A stretch of 64,000 nucleotides of DNA. Origin: Leptolyngbya sp. SIO1E4. Its GTDB lineage: Bacteria; Cyanobacteriota; Cyanobacteriia; Phormidesmidales; Phormidesmidaceae. Position numbers and translations under genes: made by a program. Each line of letters starts with the position of its first letter. Positions within the stretch are counted from its first letter, which is position 1. Below, piece by piece: positions 45,528 through 54,084 of the stretch. The stretch covers positions 1 through 64,000 of the forward strand of contig JAAHFU020000001.1 in assembly GCA_010672825.2 (NCBI GenBank), read 5' to 3'. The notes under the pieces are model-generated. The model was not told the origin of the DNA. It worked only from the letters and a program-made list of their open reading frames with translations, and did no database searches.

Positions 45528-46896
45528 GCCTTACCCAGCCCTGCCTTAAGGAACCAACCAACACCATGGAGTGTGCGCCTCGTGTTACGGGGATAGCGTA
45601 GCGTGTTTGTACCAGCATCGGCTGAGGATTGAGTGGGTCAGCCGCAATACGCCAAAAATCAATGGAGCCGCCCTGAATGCTGTCGTCAAAATGGTCATAG
45701 TTCACCACGGCTAGATATTGGCTGGAGGCATCAAAAGCAGCGGCTTCTGGCAAGATGCCATCGTAGGGGAAATCACCGACATGGCTCAGTTGTCCCGTTT
45801 CAGGGTCCAGCGTAATCAAGCTAAGGGATGAAAACCAGGTAATGCGATCGTCATCATAGGGTAGGTAGCTCCGTTCCAAATTGGTAGTTACCACAAACCG
45901 ACCATTGGGGCTAATAGCGATGCCTTCTGGACTCACGCCCGTATTGGCGCGTGACACTAGGGCATGACGCGGCGAACCATCTGATTGTGTGCCAGCGGCT
46001 AAGCGAATACTGTTGACGCTGCCCAGGGGGGCTTCACTCCAAGTTCCCTCCACATCTGATCCCCAAAACAGATTATTGACAATGAGGTGTCTGCCATCAG
46101 GCGTAAACCGAGCCATATAGGGGGCTTTCTCAATTTTTACCACGTTGCCCCACAGTTGCAGGCTCGGGATCCCTCCCTGCCCAGCCACTTGAGCAAAGGA
46201 GACCTCAGCAGCTGTTTCATTCACAAGGGCCAGCACATCCTCGGTGGGATGCCATTCAGCATGAATCAACCGTTGCCCAGTTGGAAAGTCAGGAATGGTG
46301 GGGTATGTGGGTTCTCCCAGGCGACCGTTACTGAAGGGAATCAGCGCGAGGGGGGTTTCTGCACCGGCTCCAGCTGGGTGAAAGGTGACCGCAATTAACG
46401 AGCCGTCTCGATTGATGCTCACCGCATCGGGTCTTTCTGCCACGGTGACTTCCTGCACCAGCGTTGGCTGCGTTGGGTCAGCCAGGTCAAAGACTTGCAG
46501 GCGATCGCCAAAACTCAGATCCGCAAAGGTTTGATTTTCCCACGGTCCTTCAGGGCGAGGGGTAAAGGATTCCACCACGATCGCGTAACGACCATCGGGC
46601 GTCACCGCCACTGCAACGGGTGGCCCTGCCACGGAGTTACTGGCTTCAACTTCGTAAGCTTGTAAGTCGCGGACGTGCCCGCCTAAAGGAATCACACTCA
46701 GCGCATCGCTGCCTTCACGGGGGCCTAGCTGACCATTCACATAGGCCGATGACAGCATATCCGCATCTGAAATTGAGACGAGGTAGCGTCCTTGGAAGTC
46801 CATCGGGGCCGCCCGATTTTGAGCGAAACCTGGGGCAGCGATCGGCAGCAAAACGCAACCCAAAACCAGGGAACGAACGAACGATTTGAGTGCCAT
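45355..46896 (-). CDS. Secreted beta-propeller protein (lactonase/YncE-like)
   Basis: Exported protein of about 513 residues. Signal peptide MALKSFVRSLVLGCVLLP...FAQ; I take ATG 46896, since the frame above it (to 46983) lacks homology and would cover the LysR2 operator. The rest is repeated blades: DGRYAIVVES, DRLQVFDLADPTQP, NRDGSLIAVTF, DGRHLIVNN, ISPNGRFVVTTN, SSQYLAVVNYD, as in six- or seven-bladed lactonase or YVTN propellers. Natural similarity ends at GAHSMVLVG; the following 62 residues are antisense to the LysR1 C-terminus (173-bp overlap). Placed between two LysR genes, it is probably their target. Confidence 0.82.
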   Translation of the reverse strand: MALKSFVRSLVLGCVLLPIAAPGFAQNRAAPMDFQGRYLVSISDADMLSSAYVNGQLGPREGSDALSVIPLGGHVRDLQAYEVEASNSVAGPPVAVAVTPDGRYAIVVESFTPRPEGPWENQTFADLSFGDRLQVFDLADPTQPTLVQEVTVAERPDAVSINRDGSLIAVTFHPAGAGAETPLALIPFSNGRLGEPTYPTIPDFPTGQRLIHAEWHPTEDVLALVNETAAEVSFAQVAGQGGIPSLQLWGNVVKIEKAPYMARFTPDGRHLIVNNLFWGSDVEGTWSEAPLGSVNSIRLAAGTQSDGSPRHALVSRANTGVSPEGIAISPNGRFVVTTNLERSYLPYDDDRITWFSSLSLITLDPETGQLSHVGDFPYDGILPEAAAFDASSQYLAVVNYDHFDDSIQGGSIDFWRIAADPLNPQPMLVQTRYAIPVTRGAHSMVLVGSLRQGWVRLRQLAPRQLSDFDCVLLSSTMGFRQSFLPPLAGIVEGLEIPAFAAKRQLTGVLEIHP

Positions 46897-46969
46897 GCTT
46901 GTGGTTAAAAAGACTAAACCCACAATAAGAAGCCCGGTTATAATCTGTCCAATAGATTTTTGATCCTTG

Positions 46970-46992
46970 TTTAATAGTTTCAAGCTATTAAA
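46970..46992. promoter_or_regulatory. LysR-type operator (LysR2 / beta-propeller)
   Basis: TTTAATAG-TTTCAAG-CTATTAAA, a perfect 8-bp dyad that contains ATAG-N7-CTAT (46974-46988), the same box as before LysR1. It lies in the gap between the divergent propeller and LysR2 genes, well placed for auto- and target regulation. Confidence 0.7.
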
Positions 46993-47002
46993 ATTTCATC
47001 GA

Positions 47003-47896
47003 GTGACATCCCCTGTAGAGCTACGACATCTCCGCTATTTCGTGACGGTTGCCCAGGTATTGCACTTTGGGCGAGCCGCTGAACAATTGGGCATTACGCA
47101 ACCCGTTCTCAGCGATCAAATTCGCCGCCTGGAGACATTGCTGGGGGTGCAGTTGCTGCACCGCACAAAACGGGTGGTGCAGCTCACAGAGCCCGGACGT
47201 ATTTTTCTGGCAGACGCGATGCGTTTGCTCGCGCAGGCGGATGCAGCCATTGCCACGGTGCAACGAGCCGCACAGGGAGCCGTTGGTAAGCTGGCGATTG
47301 GCTATACCGGGCCGGCTCTTTACACGGTGCTGCCTGAGATTGTGCGGACGTTTCGCGATCGCTACCCTGAGGTTGAACTCACCCTCCACGAGAACTGTAC
47401 CCCTGAGCAAGAATCCGCCCTTATCGCCGATGAGATTCAGGTGGCCTTTTTACATCCGCCGATTGATTCGCCCGTGTCGATGCAAGACGTTTTTTGTGAA
47501 TCAATGGTGGTGGCCATGCCCGAGGACCATCGGCTAGCGGAGCAATCCAGTGTGTCCATCAAAGACTTGGCGCAGGAATCGTTTATTCTCTTTCCCCGCA
47601 CGGTGGGGCCGTATCTCTACAGCCGCATTCTGTCGCTGTGTGCTCAGGCGGGCTTTAGTCCCAAAGTGGTGCAAGAGGTGACGCCCCAACCTACGATGAT
47701 TGGCTTAGTTGCTGCTGGGATTGGGATTGCGTTTGTTTCGGCTTCGCTACAAAGCATTAGCCGACCAGGGGTGGTGTACCGAGCGCTACAAGAGGAGGCT
47801 CCCGTATTGAAGCTAGCGATCGCCTGGAAAGATGACGCGCGATCGCCCGTGCTGCAGAACTTCTTGCAGGTGGTGAACGAGTGGCGCAGTCATTAA
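47003..47896 (+). CDS. LysR-family regulator (LysR2)
   Basis: Paralogue of LysR1: LRHLRYFVTVAQVLHFGRAA, TQPVLSDQIRRLE, VQLLHRTKRVVQLTEPG, then the effector domain GKLAIGYTGPALYTVLPEI. I prefer GTG 47003, 298 residues; the frame is open to 46967 (TTG), but that start would place the operator inside the coding region. No strong ribosome-binding site is seen for either. Likely regulates the divergent propeller gene. Confidence 0.92.
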   Translation: MTSPVELRHLRYFVTVAQVLHFGRAAEQLGITQPVLSDQIRRLETLLGVQLLHRTKRVVQLTEPGRIFLADAMRLLAQADAAIATVQRAAQGAVGKLAIGYTGPALYTVLPEIVRTFRDRYPEVELTLHENCTPEQESALIADEIQVAFLHPPIDSPVSMQDVFCESMVVAMPEDHRLAEQSSVSIKDLAQESFILFPRTVGPYLYSRILSLCAQAGFSPKVVQEVTPQPTMIGLVAAGIGIAFVSASLQSISRPGVVYRALQEEAPVLKLAIAWKDDARSPVLQNFLQVVNEWRSH

Positions 47897-48068
47897 GGGC
47901 TATGAACTGGCGCTGTAGATGCGCATATTTTTCTGAATGCCGAGAACTGAGACGTAACATCTGTCAGGTTGGCTAGGATGATTGAGGCTGGCGACATAAA
48001 CCTGGGCAGTCAGAGCATCATCTTAACGCTCACCTAAGTTGAACCATCCCTGTTTTAGAAGATAACGT

Positions 48069-49520
48069 ATGGTGTCAGAATCATCTCCACCCCTTTGGTT
48101 AGGAACCTGCCTAAATAATCGCTATGACATTCAAAAAGAGCTAGGCAAAGCGTTCGGGCGTAAAACATTTCTGGCTGGTGATAAACAAGAGCAATGTCTT
48201 GTTGTGATTAAAGTCATCACATTCGGGGATGATTTTGAATGGACCAATCTACGACTGTTTGAGCGAGAAGCGGAAGTCCTCAAATCTCTTAACCATGATG
48301 GCATTCCTGATTATTTAGACTACTTTGAAATCGATCTACCGCACGCTAAAGGCTATGCTCTGGTACAAAGCCATGTCGAGGGGCGATCGCTACAAGAGCA
48401 CCTTGAAGCAGGGCGTAGCTTTAGTGAAGCAGATGTGCTCGACATTGCCCGGCGGCTATTAACTGTTTTGCACTATCTCCACAGTCAAATGCCGCCGATT
48501 ATTCACCGTGATCTCAAACCTAGTAATATTTTGCTCACTGACCGTACTGCTCACAGTCAGGGACAGCTTTATCTAATAGATTTTGGCTCTGTACAGGTAC
48601 CGTTCTTAAATACGTCTGGCACACTCACCATTGTGGGTACCTACGGTTACATGCCACCTGAACAATTTGGTGGACGGGCGACCCCTGCATCAGATTTGTA
48701 TAGCCTGGGGGCTACGCTCATTTTTCTGATGACCGGGTGCCATCCGGCTGATCTGCCTCAGAAAAATATGCGTATACAGTTTGAGGCCAAAGCCAAGCAT
48801 ATTAGTCACCCTGTACGCCAGTGGCTACGTTGGTTGACAAATCCGGATGTTAGCCAGCGTCCTACCTCAGCCACAGAAGCGCTCACTGACTTAGAAACAG
48901 TGTTAGAAACGGGTGCTTTAAATACCCTGTCTACAGCATCTCTAGACCAACATCGCATTTTAATCAATCAGCAAGACCACATATTAAATCTGATAATTCG
49001 ACCCAAAGGTTTTCGAAGCAGAAAGTTAGGGTCTTGGCTAGATTTATTAGGCGTTATATTTACCTTTAGTTTGTCTTCTTCTATTACAGGAGGAATCATT
49101 ACCTGGGCTTCCTTATCAATTCTGGGCACCTCGTTTGTGATAGATTTCCCTGCGTTCTGGTTTATTGTCAGAATTGTGAGCGTCATTTCAGGGTTTGCAG
49201 GTATGGTACTGCTACCCACTCCCGCCAGGAATCGTTTGCTCGGTCAGCTGCATATCTGCCTCACTGATGAGGACCTCATTATCTATCGAGAGCTATTATT
49301 ATCGATGCGATCGCGAAAAGTCTTATTTCAGGCCAAGCGAGAAGACATTCTCCTACTAACGTTAGACATTGCTAAAAGTATCCTTGCAATTCATACAAGT
49401 AGTCGTTCCTATCGCTTGAGGTGTAAGTCATTAGGCTTAAAACCAAGCGAATCTCAATGGCTTGCTCAAGAACTTAGCAATAATCTCGGTGTTCATCTCA
49501 CCTCTAATCCACCTACCTAA
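48069..49520 (+). CDS. Ser/Thr protein kinase with C-terminal membrane domain
   Basis: 483 residues. Kinase domain about 15-285: glycine loop GKAFGRKTF (atypical, only two of the three glycines), Lys in VVIKVI, HRDLKPSN with Asp148, DFG Asp171, GTYGYMPPEQ. Unlike the kinase at 13224 it keeps the HRDLK lysine. The C-terminal part has two membrane helices (LLGVIFTFSLSSSITGGI and FWFIVRIVSVISGFAGMVLL) and ends in a cytosolic beta-rich segment of about 80 residues (LTDEDLIIYRELL). No partner gene is apparent. Confidence 0.92.
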   Translation: MVSESSPPLWLGTCLNNRYDIQKELGKAFGRKTFLAGDKQEQCLVVIKVITFGDDFEWTNLRLFEREAEVLKSLNHDGIPDYLDYFEIDLPHAKGYALVQSHVEGRSLQEHLEAGRSFSEADVLDIARRLLTVLHYLHSQMPPIIHRDLKPSNILLTDRTAHSQGQLYLIDFGSVQVPFLNTSGTLTIVGTYGYMPPEQFGGRATPASDLYSLGATLIFLMTGCHPADLPQKNMRIQFEAKAKHISHPVRQWLRWLTNPDVSQRPTSATEALTDLETVLETGALNTLSTASLDQHRILINQQDHILNLIIRPKGFRSRKLGSWLDLLGVIFTFSLSSSITGGIITWASLSILGTSFVIDFPAFWFIVRIVSVISGFAGMVLLPTPARNRLLGQLHICLTDEDLIIYRELLLSMRSRKVLFQAKREDILLLTLDIAKSILAIHTSSRSYRLRCKSLGLKPSESQWLAQELSNNLGVHLTSNPPT

Positions 49521-49538
49521 ATCCACCTACCTAATTGA

Positions 49539-49817
49539 TTAGAGGTGAGAAGACTTTGCCATACTAATGAAAATTAAATTTAAGGACACAACAGTCCAAA
49601 TAATATCAGACCCTATGTAACCCCAAAAGCCCCATTTCTTCCAGTTGAAAAGGGCAATGAGGCAAACAAGGTGAAAAACACTCGAGATAATCACAAATAT
49701 CCATACAGATTCCTCCAAGTCACCTAGGTCTAATATGCTGCCTAAGGCCGCTAGTGAGTTGAGTATCAGGAGAAAAATGAGCCAGGCAGTGAGACAACTA
49801 TGACGTTTCTTCAGCAT
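49539..49817 (-). CDS. Small three-helix membrane protein
   Basis: 92 residues from ATG 49817 (a TTG at 49823 adds two). Three hydrophobic stretches: LTAWLIFLLILNSLAALGSI, VWIFVIISSVFHLVCLIALF and WGYIGSDIIWTVVSLNLIFI, with a FNWKKWGFWGY turn. No domain recognised. Converges with the kinase gene, 18 bp after its stop. Confidence 0.6.
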   Translation of the reverse strand: MLKKRHSCLTAWLIFLLILNSLAALGSILDLGDLEESVWIFVIISSVFHLVCLIALFNWKKWGFWGYIGSDIIWTVVSLNLIFISMAKSSHL

Positions 49818-50026
49818 AGTCAATGTTTAATTGCCTCTCTCTATGCATTTAACAAATAAAAAAGAATCAATCCAAACCACAGGTGCGTAGAGGTCTAATG
49901 GGTCTTGACGATCGCACGCCGACATCCGAGGTACAGAAAACAGCACACTCTACTGCTAAAGTATCTGAACTTGCTGGTCGCACCTGGCCAGTCACCCTTA
50001 AAGCCCCTAGCTGACCCCTCAACTCT

Positions 50027-50908
50027 ATGGCGACCACGACCTCTTCTAACCGCACACCTCGCTTACTCAAAAATCGAGCGGTTCAACGGTTTTTAGAATC
50101 TACCTCTGGGCTAATTGGCCTAGGATTAACCCTGTTCATTGTGCTGGCAGCCCTCTTGGCACCAGTCTTAAACCCCTATGATGCAGCCAGCGATCGCAAC
50201 TATGCCATGCGACTACAAGGCCCCAGTCTAGGTCACTGGTTTGGCACCGAGGGGCTAGGGCGCGATATTTTGACCCTGGTTTGGTACGGCCTCAGAACCT
50301 CCCTGGTGATTGGCCTGGTCTCTGTGGTGATTGGCATGGTGATTGGGGTGGCTCTGGGCCTATCGGCGGGCTACTTTCGGGGTCGCGTAGAAGGGGTGAT
50401 CGGCTGGATGACCGATGTCATGTTGGCCTTTCCTTCAATTCTGCTCGCGATCGCGGTGGTCACCGTTACTGGCCCGAGCGTGCTCAGCGTGATGGTTGCC
50501 GTCGGCATTGTGCAAATTCCCAAGTTTATTCGGCTCACCCGCAGCATGGTGCTCTCCTTGCGGGAGCAAGAATTTGTCCAAACCGTCCGCGCTTTTGGGG
50601 CTAAGCCGCCGCGCATTGTGTTTCTGCACATTTTGCCCGCCAGCCTAGCCCCCATCGTGGTGCAGGCAACCCTGGCGATCGGCACCTCTACGTTAGAAGC
50701 CGCTGGGCTAGGCTTTTTAGGATTAGGGGCTCAGCCGCCGACACCCGAACTGGGCACCATGCTCTCCGATGCCTTCAAGGGCGGCTATTCGCTCTCGTCC
50801 CCTTGGACCATCGCCTTTCCAGGGTTATTTATCACTGTGACGGTGCTGGCATTTAACCTGCTGGGCGATGGCCTCAGGGATGCGCTAGACCCGAAGGGCA
50901 GCCGGTAA
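50027..50908 (+). CDS. Peptide ABC transporter permease, DppC type
   Basis: 293 residues with the DppC/GsiC-partner layout: N-terminal cytosolic segment, helix LGLTLFIVLAALLAPVLNPYD, HWFGTEGLGRDILTLVWYG (the family signature), and coupling loop EFVQTVRAFGAKPPRIVFLH with ILPASLAPIVV. It is the natural third partner of the ATPase, lipoprotein and DppB permease at 29-34 kb but lies 15.7 kb away, with no transporter gene beside it. No Shine-Dalgarno is evident before ATG 50027. Confidence 0.93.
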   Translation: MATTTSSNRTPRLLKNRAVQRFLESTSGLIGLGLTLFIVLAALLAPVLNPYDAASDRNYAMRLQGPSLGHWFGTEGLGRDILTLVWYGLRTSLVIGLVSVVIGMVIGVALGLSAGYFRGRVEGVIGWMTDVMLAFPSILLAIAVVTVTGPSVLSVMVAVGIVQIPKFIRLTRSMVLSLREQEFVQTVRAFGAKPPRIVFLHILPASLAPIVVQATLAIGTSTLEAAGLGFLGLGAQPPTPELGTMLSDAFKGGYSLSSPWTIAFPGLFITVTVLAFNLLGDGLRDALDPKGSR

Positions 50909-50943
50909 CGAGCGCTGCGGTTTTGGGTAACGCACTGCGTGGG

Positions 50944-51150
50944 TTAGGACCGCACTTTGTCATGGGGTTTATCGACATGCAGCTGTCCGCCAACCGCCCA
51001 GTTTTCTCGCTCAAATTCATCAATATGGATGGTGACCCATTCAGATTTAGTCCCCAAGACCGTGACCAGGGTATCGGTCAATGCCTGGGCCAGTTCTCGT
51101 TTTTTCTCGATTGAGTGTCCTTTGCCAATTTGCAGCGTAACGAATGGCAT
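50944..51150 (-). CDS. 4-Oxalocrotonate tautomerase family protein
   Basis: 68-residue tautomerase. After Met removal the N-terminus is PFVTLQIGKGHS, with the catalytic Pro1. Start at ATG 51150 is decided by GGAGGAA 8 bp upstream and by Pro at position 2; an upstream GTG/ATG-like start at 51168 would bury the proline. IHIDEFERENWAVGG near residue 45 is typical. The family ketonises 2-hydroxymuconate or acts on related enols. It follows the cupin dioxygenase gene by 17 bp: clearly one operon. Confidence 0.92.
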   Translation of the reverse strand: MPFVTLQIGKGHSIEKKRELAQALTDTLVTVLGTKSEWVTIHIDEFERENWAVGGQLHVDKPHDKVRS

Positions 51151-51167
51151 CGTAAATTCCTCCGGCA

Positions 51168-51776
51168 CTAAAAATTCTTGGCCGTATGGGCGATCGGGTC
51201 ATACTCAAAACGGCGGGAATGATGGGTCTCACCATAGAGACTAAAGCTGAAGGTGGGTTCGTCTCCGACAGCTTTTATGCTGTGGATGGCATCGCTGGTG
51301 AAGCTGATAATGTCCCCTGGCAGCAGGGTGATCTCGCCAACGGGTTCCACGCGATTAGGGAACTGAGGTTCAGGGATGCGTCGCCACATGCGATTGCTTT
51401 CTTCCCCTTCTAGAATGGCCACGACACCCCAAGTCCCGTGATTATGAATCGTTGAAATGACGTCGGGCTGGGCGATCGCGGTCTGTACCGTTAACGGATA
51501 GCCCAACTCGTCATAAAGCATCCGTGCGGGTATCTTGGTGTCGGAGGGCTCGGGCTTTTGGGTGCGAATCCAATAGGAGTTAGTGACTAGCCGTCGCACC
51601 AGGAACCGGAGTGCGGCTAAACACTCGGTCTCGTCATAGCCCCTATTCAAGACATCTTCGACTTCTGTGAGAAAACGGTGCAGATAATAGGGCGTTCGCA
51701 ATAGATCCCAGGCTTTTGCAGGTTTGTATACCTGCCAACTGCCATCTCCAGTGACCAAAAAATCCCGGTTTTTCAT
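51168..51776 (-). CDS. Cysteine-dioxygenase-like cupin protein
   Basis: 202 residues from ATG 51776, with GAGGTGGG upstream. The cupin metal site shows IHNHGTWGVVAILEGEE and the second box PGDIISFTSDAIHSI. Overall layout matches the type I cysteine dioxygenase or related thiol dioxygenase group, cytosolic, non-haem iron. The substrate cannot be told: the pairing with a tautomerase suggests ring-cleavage or thiol-acid oxidation. Same transcription unit as the tautomerase. Confidence 0.82.
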   Translation of the reverse strand: MKNRDFLVTGDGSWQVYKPAKAWDLLRTPYYLHRFLTEVEDVLNRGYDETECLAALRFLVRRLVTNSYWIRTQKPEPSDTKIPARMLYDELGYPLTVQTAIAQPDVISTIHNHGTWGVVAILEGEESNRMWRRIPEPQFPNRVEPVGEITLLPGDIISFTSDAIHSIKAVGDEPTFSFSLYGETHHSRRFEYDPIAHTAKNF

Positions 51777-52163
51777 CACTAGCCCACCTCATTATCGCCA
51801 TTAGGATGGTTTAGAGTGTTTTGCACCTCAGGATTGCCCCCTTGGTGCGGTTTTCAAGTTCACGCCCTGGCATGACACCTTAATTTTGCGATGTCACCTT
51901 GTCTCAGCTGTGCGCCTCAACGTCGATGCTGCATCAGCTCAGCGATCGCTCAAGACATGCAAAATTTTTAGTGAATCATTTATGGCCTATTCGAATTGTA
52001 GAAGACGGCACTCTGAAAATCCCTGGCTTATTAAGCCTGTACTCAATCGCTACAAGCGTTGGTACATAAGCTTTTCAGAAAACGATTCGAGACCATAGGC
52101 GGGTATTTTGGTGAAAGGCAAAGGGCAGAGGGCAGAGGGCGCAAGGAAGAAGGCAAAAGAGCC
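51777..52163. other. Intergenic region with AAGGCAA-type heptamers at its end
   Basis: 387 bp. I see no gene. Its last 50 bases are the heptamer array listed at 52115-52156, close to the 3' end of smtB. Confidence 0.45.
52115..52156. repeat. Heptamer tandem array (AGGGCAG type)
   Basis: Six 7-bp units: AAGGCAA, AGGGCAG, AGGGCAG, AGGGCGC, AAGGAAG, AAGGCAA. A short tandemly repeated repetitive (STRR) sequence of the class well known in filamentous cyanobacteria, next to the smtB stop. Confidence 0.8.
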
Positions 52164-52547
52164 TTACTCATCCTCCAGGTCGGTTTCTTCAGGCTCATCC
52201 AGGTGATCGGAGGCTTCCCGATAGAGGTTGAAAATGTGAGCGTCTTTCAAACAGTAAAAGACATTGCGCCCCCGCTTGCGATAACTGACGAGTCGCATGG
52301 TGCGTAAAATCCGCAGCTGATGGGAAACGGCGGATTCCGTCATTTCCACAGCCTCAGCCAAAGCCCGCACCCGCATTTCCTGTAAGGCTAGGGCCGACAG
52401 AATGCGCCAACGATTGGCATCCCCCAATACGCCAAAGAACGCGGCCATGCGCTGGGCCTTTTCGACACTTAGGATGGCGTGCAGCGGGGCGTCCGTGGGG
52501 GCTGTTGGGTCGGGGGGCTCGTCAGAGGCAGACCTAGGGGTGGACAT
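52164..52547 (-). CDS. smtB: SmtB-type metal-sensing ArsR repressor
   Basis: 127 residues. Winged HTH of the ArsR family: FFGVLGDANRWRILSALALQ, then MTESAVSHQLRILRTMRLVSYRKRGR. The alpha-5 metal site of SmtB is intact as DAHIFNLYREASDHLDE with the D-x-H and H-x-x-E pattern. SmtB binds Zn(II) (also Cd, Co) at that site and releases operator DNA. It diverges from smtA with two matching palindromes between. The N-terminal 25 residues are Pro/Asp-rich and include a His in the position of SmtB's alpha-N ligand. Confidence 0.93.
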   Translation of the reverse strand: MSTPRSASDEPPDPTAPTDAPLHAILSVEKAQRMAAFFGVLGDANRWRILSALALQEMRVRALAEAVEMTESAVSHQLRILRTMRLVSYRKRGRNVFYCLKDAHIFNLYREASDHLDEPEETDLEDE

Positions 52548-52679
52548 TCAGCAGAATGAGCGTTGGAGAATAGCGATCTTCAAACTATCCAGAACATGCA
52601 CGGCATTCACACAACACATCCGCTTCTGAGGCTAGGCAAAGTTGAACTCAAGCTTAAATATTGCAGCCCTCAATATCTG

Positions 52680-52697
52680 AATGCTTGTTCAAGCGTT
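52680..52697. promoter_or_regulatory. SmtB operator 1
   Basis: AATGCTTG-TT-CAAGCGTT, an 8-2-8 dyad with one mismatch, in the smtB-smtA gap. Same geometry as operator 2. Confidence 0.6.
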
Positions 52698-52711
52698 ATG
52701 GTAAACATGTG

Positions 52712-52729
52712 AATACCTGTTCAGGTATT
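52712..52729. promoter_or_regulatory. SmtB operator 2
   Basis: AATACCTG-TT-CAGGTATT, a perfect 8-2-8 dyad that resembles the known smt operator half-site TGAACA/TGTTCA type. It lies 31 bp before the smtA start, where a repressor would block its promoter. Confidence 0.75.
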
Positions 52730-52760
52730 GTCCATATTCTACTGTTCCCAGGAGACTGCT

Positions 52761-52928
52761 ATGACAACTGTGACTCAAATGAAATGTGCCTGCGAGTCTT
52801 GCCTGTGTGTTGTAGACACCAGCAACGCGATTCAAAAGGATGATCATTACTACTGCAGTGAAGCCTGTGCCAACGGCCATCCTGATGGTTCGGGATGTGG
52901 CCATACAGGCTGTACTTGCCATAACTAG
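52761..52928 (+). CDS. smtA: Bacterial metallothionein
   Basis: 55-residue zinc- and cadmium-sequestering protein. Nine cysteines (CACESCLC, YYCSEAC, GCGHTGCTC) and four histidines are arranged as in SmtA of Synechococcus; the fold holds a Zn4 cluster in a zinc-finger-like shell. ATG 52761 is chosen because CAGGAG lies 8 bp upstream; the frame is open to 52728. Divergent from smtB and regulated by it. Its stop lies in the same CTAG as the stop of convergent coaR. Confidence 0.97.
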   Translation: MTTVTQMKCACESCLCVVDTSNAIQKDDHYYCSEACANGHPDGSGCGHTGCTCHN

Positions 52929-54025
52929 GTCGATTTGAGGTAGCAGTGGCAATCGGGTTTCTCGATGAGGGATGCGGCCAATCGATTTAAGGCCACTGCC
53001 GCCAGCAGCCCACCCCCCAAGGCTCCCTCTACCGTGATATGGGGGGTCTGAAGCTGCATGAGCCGTCGCTTAGCAGCTGGCGCATGGCTAAACCCGATGG
53101 GTAGTCCAATGATCAGCGCTGGCTGGCTGACCTGATTTTCAATTGCTTCGCAGAGCTTCATCAAGACTGACGGGGCATACCCCACGACCCAGATATTGCC
53201 CGTGATCAGGTCGTTGAATCGCGGGTGCCAATCAGTGCCCTGCCAGAAAGCTTGTTCAGCATCCGCTGCGCTATCGATATGGGGATCGTTCATCAGGGAT
53301 GTCCACTGGCAGCCAAGGTGAGTCAGGCGAGTGTGATCGAGCGTGGCGGTAATCGCCGGAACATCTCCAACAACGGTGCAGCCTGCAGATAGGGCCTCTC
53401 GGGCGGCTTTAATGGCACCGGGGCTGAAGCGCACAAACGCTGCTAAACTCACATCGCCACAGGTCAAAACCAGGTGAGACACCACATCCACCTCAATTTC
53501 GGGCCGCTGGGCAAAATCCGGTAACAGATGCTGGAGCGCTTCCTGAAAGTTCTCAGGATGATCGGGCGCGGCGGCATCTAAGTGTTGCCATAGGTCTTCG
53601 GTTAAGGTCTGGGCGGTTTGGGTTTCAACCTCTAGCAGGCGCAGTTGAGCCAGCGCCTCTGCCTGCCTGGATTGACACGGGCGATCGCGACCAATAACCC
53701 CTTCTAGCGCCGTCGCCGTTTGCCGCAGCTTCACTAATCGTTGCAAGACTGTCTGATACTGCTGCTGAAGCTGCTCAATCAGGGGCTGCATTTGGGCGGC
53801 AGTCGGCTGAGCCGCGAGCATCTGCTTGATATGGGAGAGCTGAAACCCCTGGTGCTTCAACGCCACAATCCGCTGCAGGCGCTGGACATCCGTGTCGCTG
53901 TAGAGGCGATAGTTATTGGCCGATCGCGTAGGCGGTGGCAACAACCCAATCTGGTGATAGTGCCGCACCATGCGGGGGGTGAGGCCATGGCCAATGGTTT
54001 CAGTGAGTTCTTTAATGGTGAGCAT
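52925..54025 (-). CDS. coaR: CoaR, cobalt-responsive MerR-type activator with CbiC-like domain
   Basis: MerR-type HTH at residues 1-75 (LTIKELTETIGHGLTPRMVRHYH), coiled coil, then a large domain resembling precorrin-8x methylmutase (CbiC/CobH): FQEALQHLLPDF, CTVVGDVPAI, IIGLPIGFSHAPAAK, VEGALGGGLLAAVALN. The C-terminus ends CHCYLKST, carrying the Cys-His-Cys cobalt-sensing motif described for Synechocystis CoaR. ATG 54025 (MLTIKEL) is the natural MerR start; the frame is open to 54106. CoaR activates coaT when cobalt is present. Confidence 0.95.
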   Translation of the reverse strand: MLTIKELTETIGHGLTPRMVRHYHQIGLLPPPTRSANNYRLYSDTDVQRLQRIVALKHQGFQLSHIKQMLAAQPTAAQMQPLIEQLQQQYQTVLQRLVKLRQTATALEGVIGRDRPCQSRQAEALAQLRLLEVETQTAQTLTEDLWQHLDAAAPDHPENFQEALQHLLPDFAQRPEIEVDVVSHLVLTCGDVSLAAFVRFSPGAIKAAREALSAGCTVVGDVPAITATLDHTRLTHLGCQWTSLMNDPHIDSAADAEQAFWQGTDWHPRFNDLITGNIWVVGYAPSVLMKLCEAIENQVSQPALIIGLPIGFSHAPAAKRRLMQLQTPHITVEGALGGGLLAAVALNRLAASLIEKPDCHCYLKST

Positions 54026-54084
54026 TTCGCGGCTAGGGAACGGGCAATGAAAGCAGAAAGGAAGGTGGACTGCCGGGGCATGGC

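Noticed and set aside
34375-51776. Prophage or integrative element as carrier of the accessory block
   Set aside because: No integrase, transposase, phage structural or tRNA-end attachment site found inside the block.
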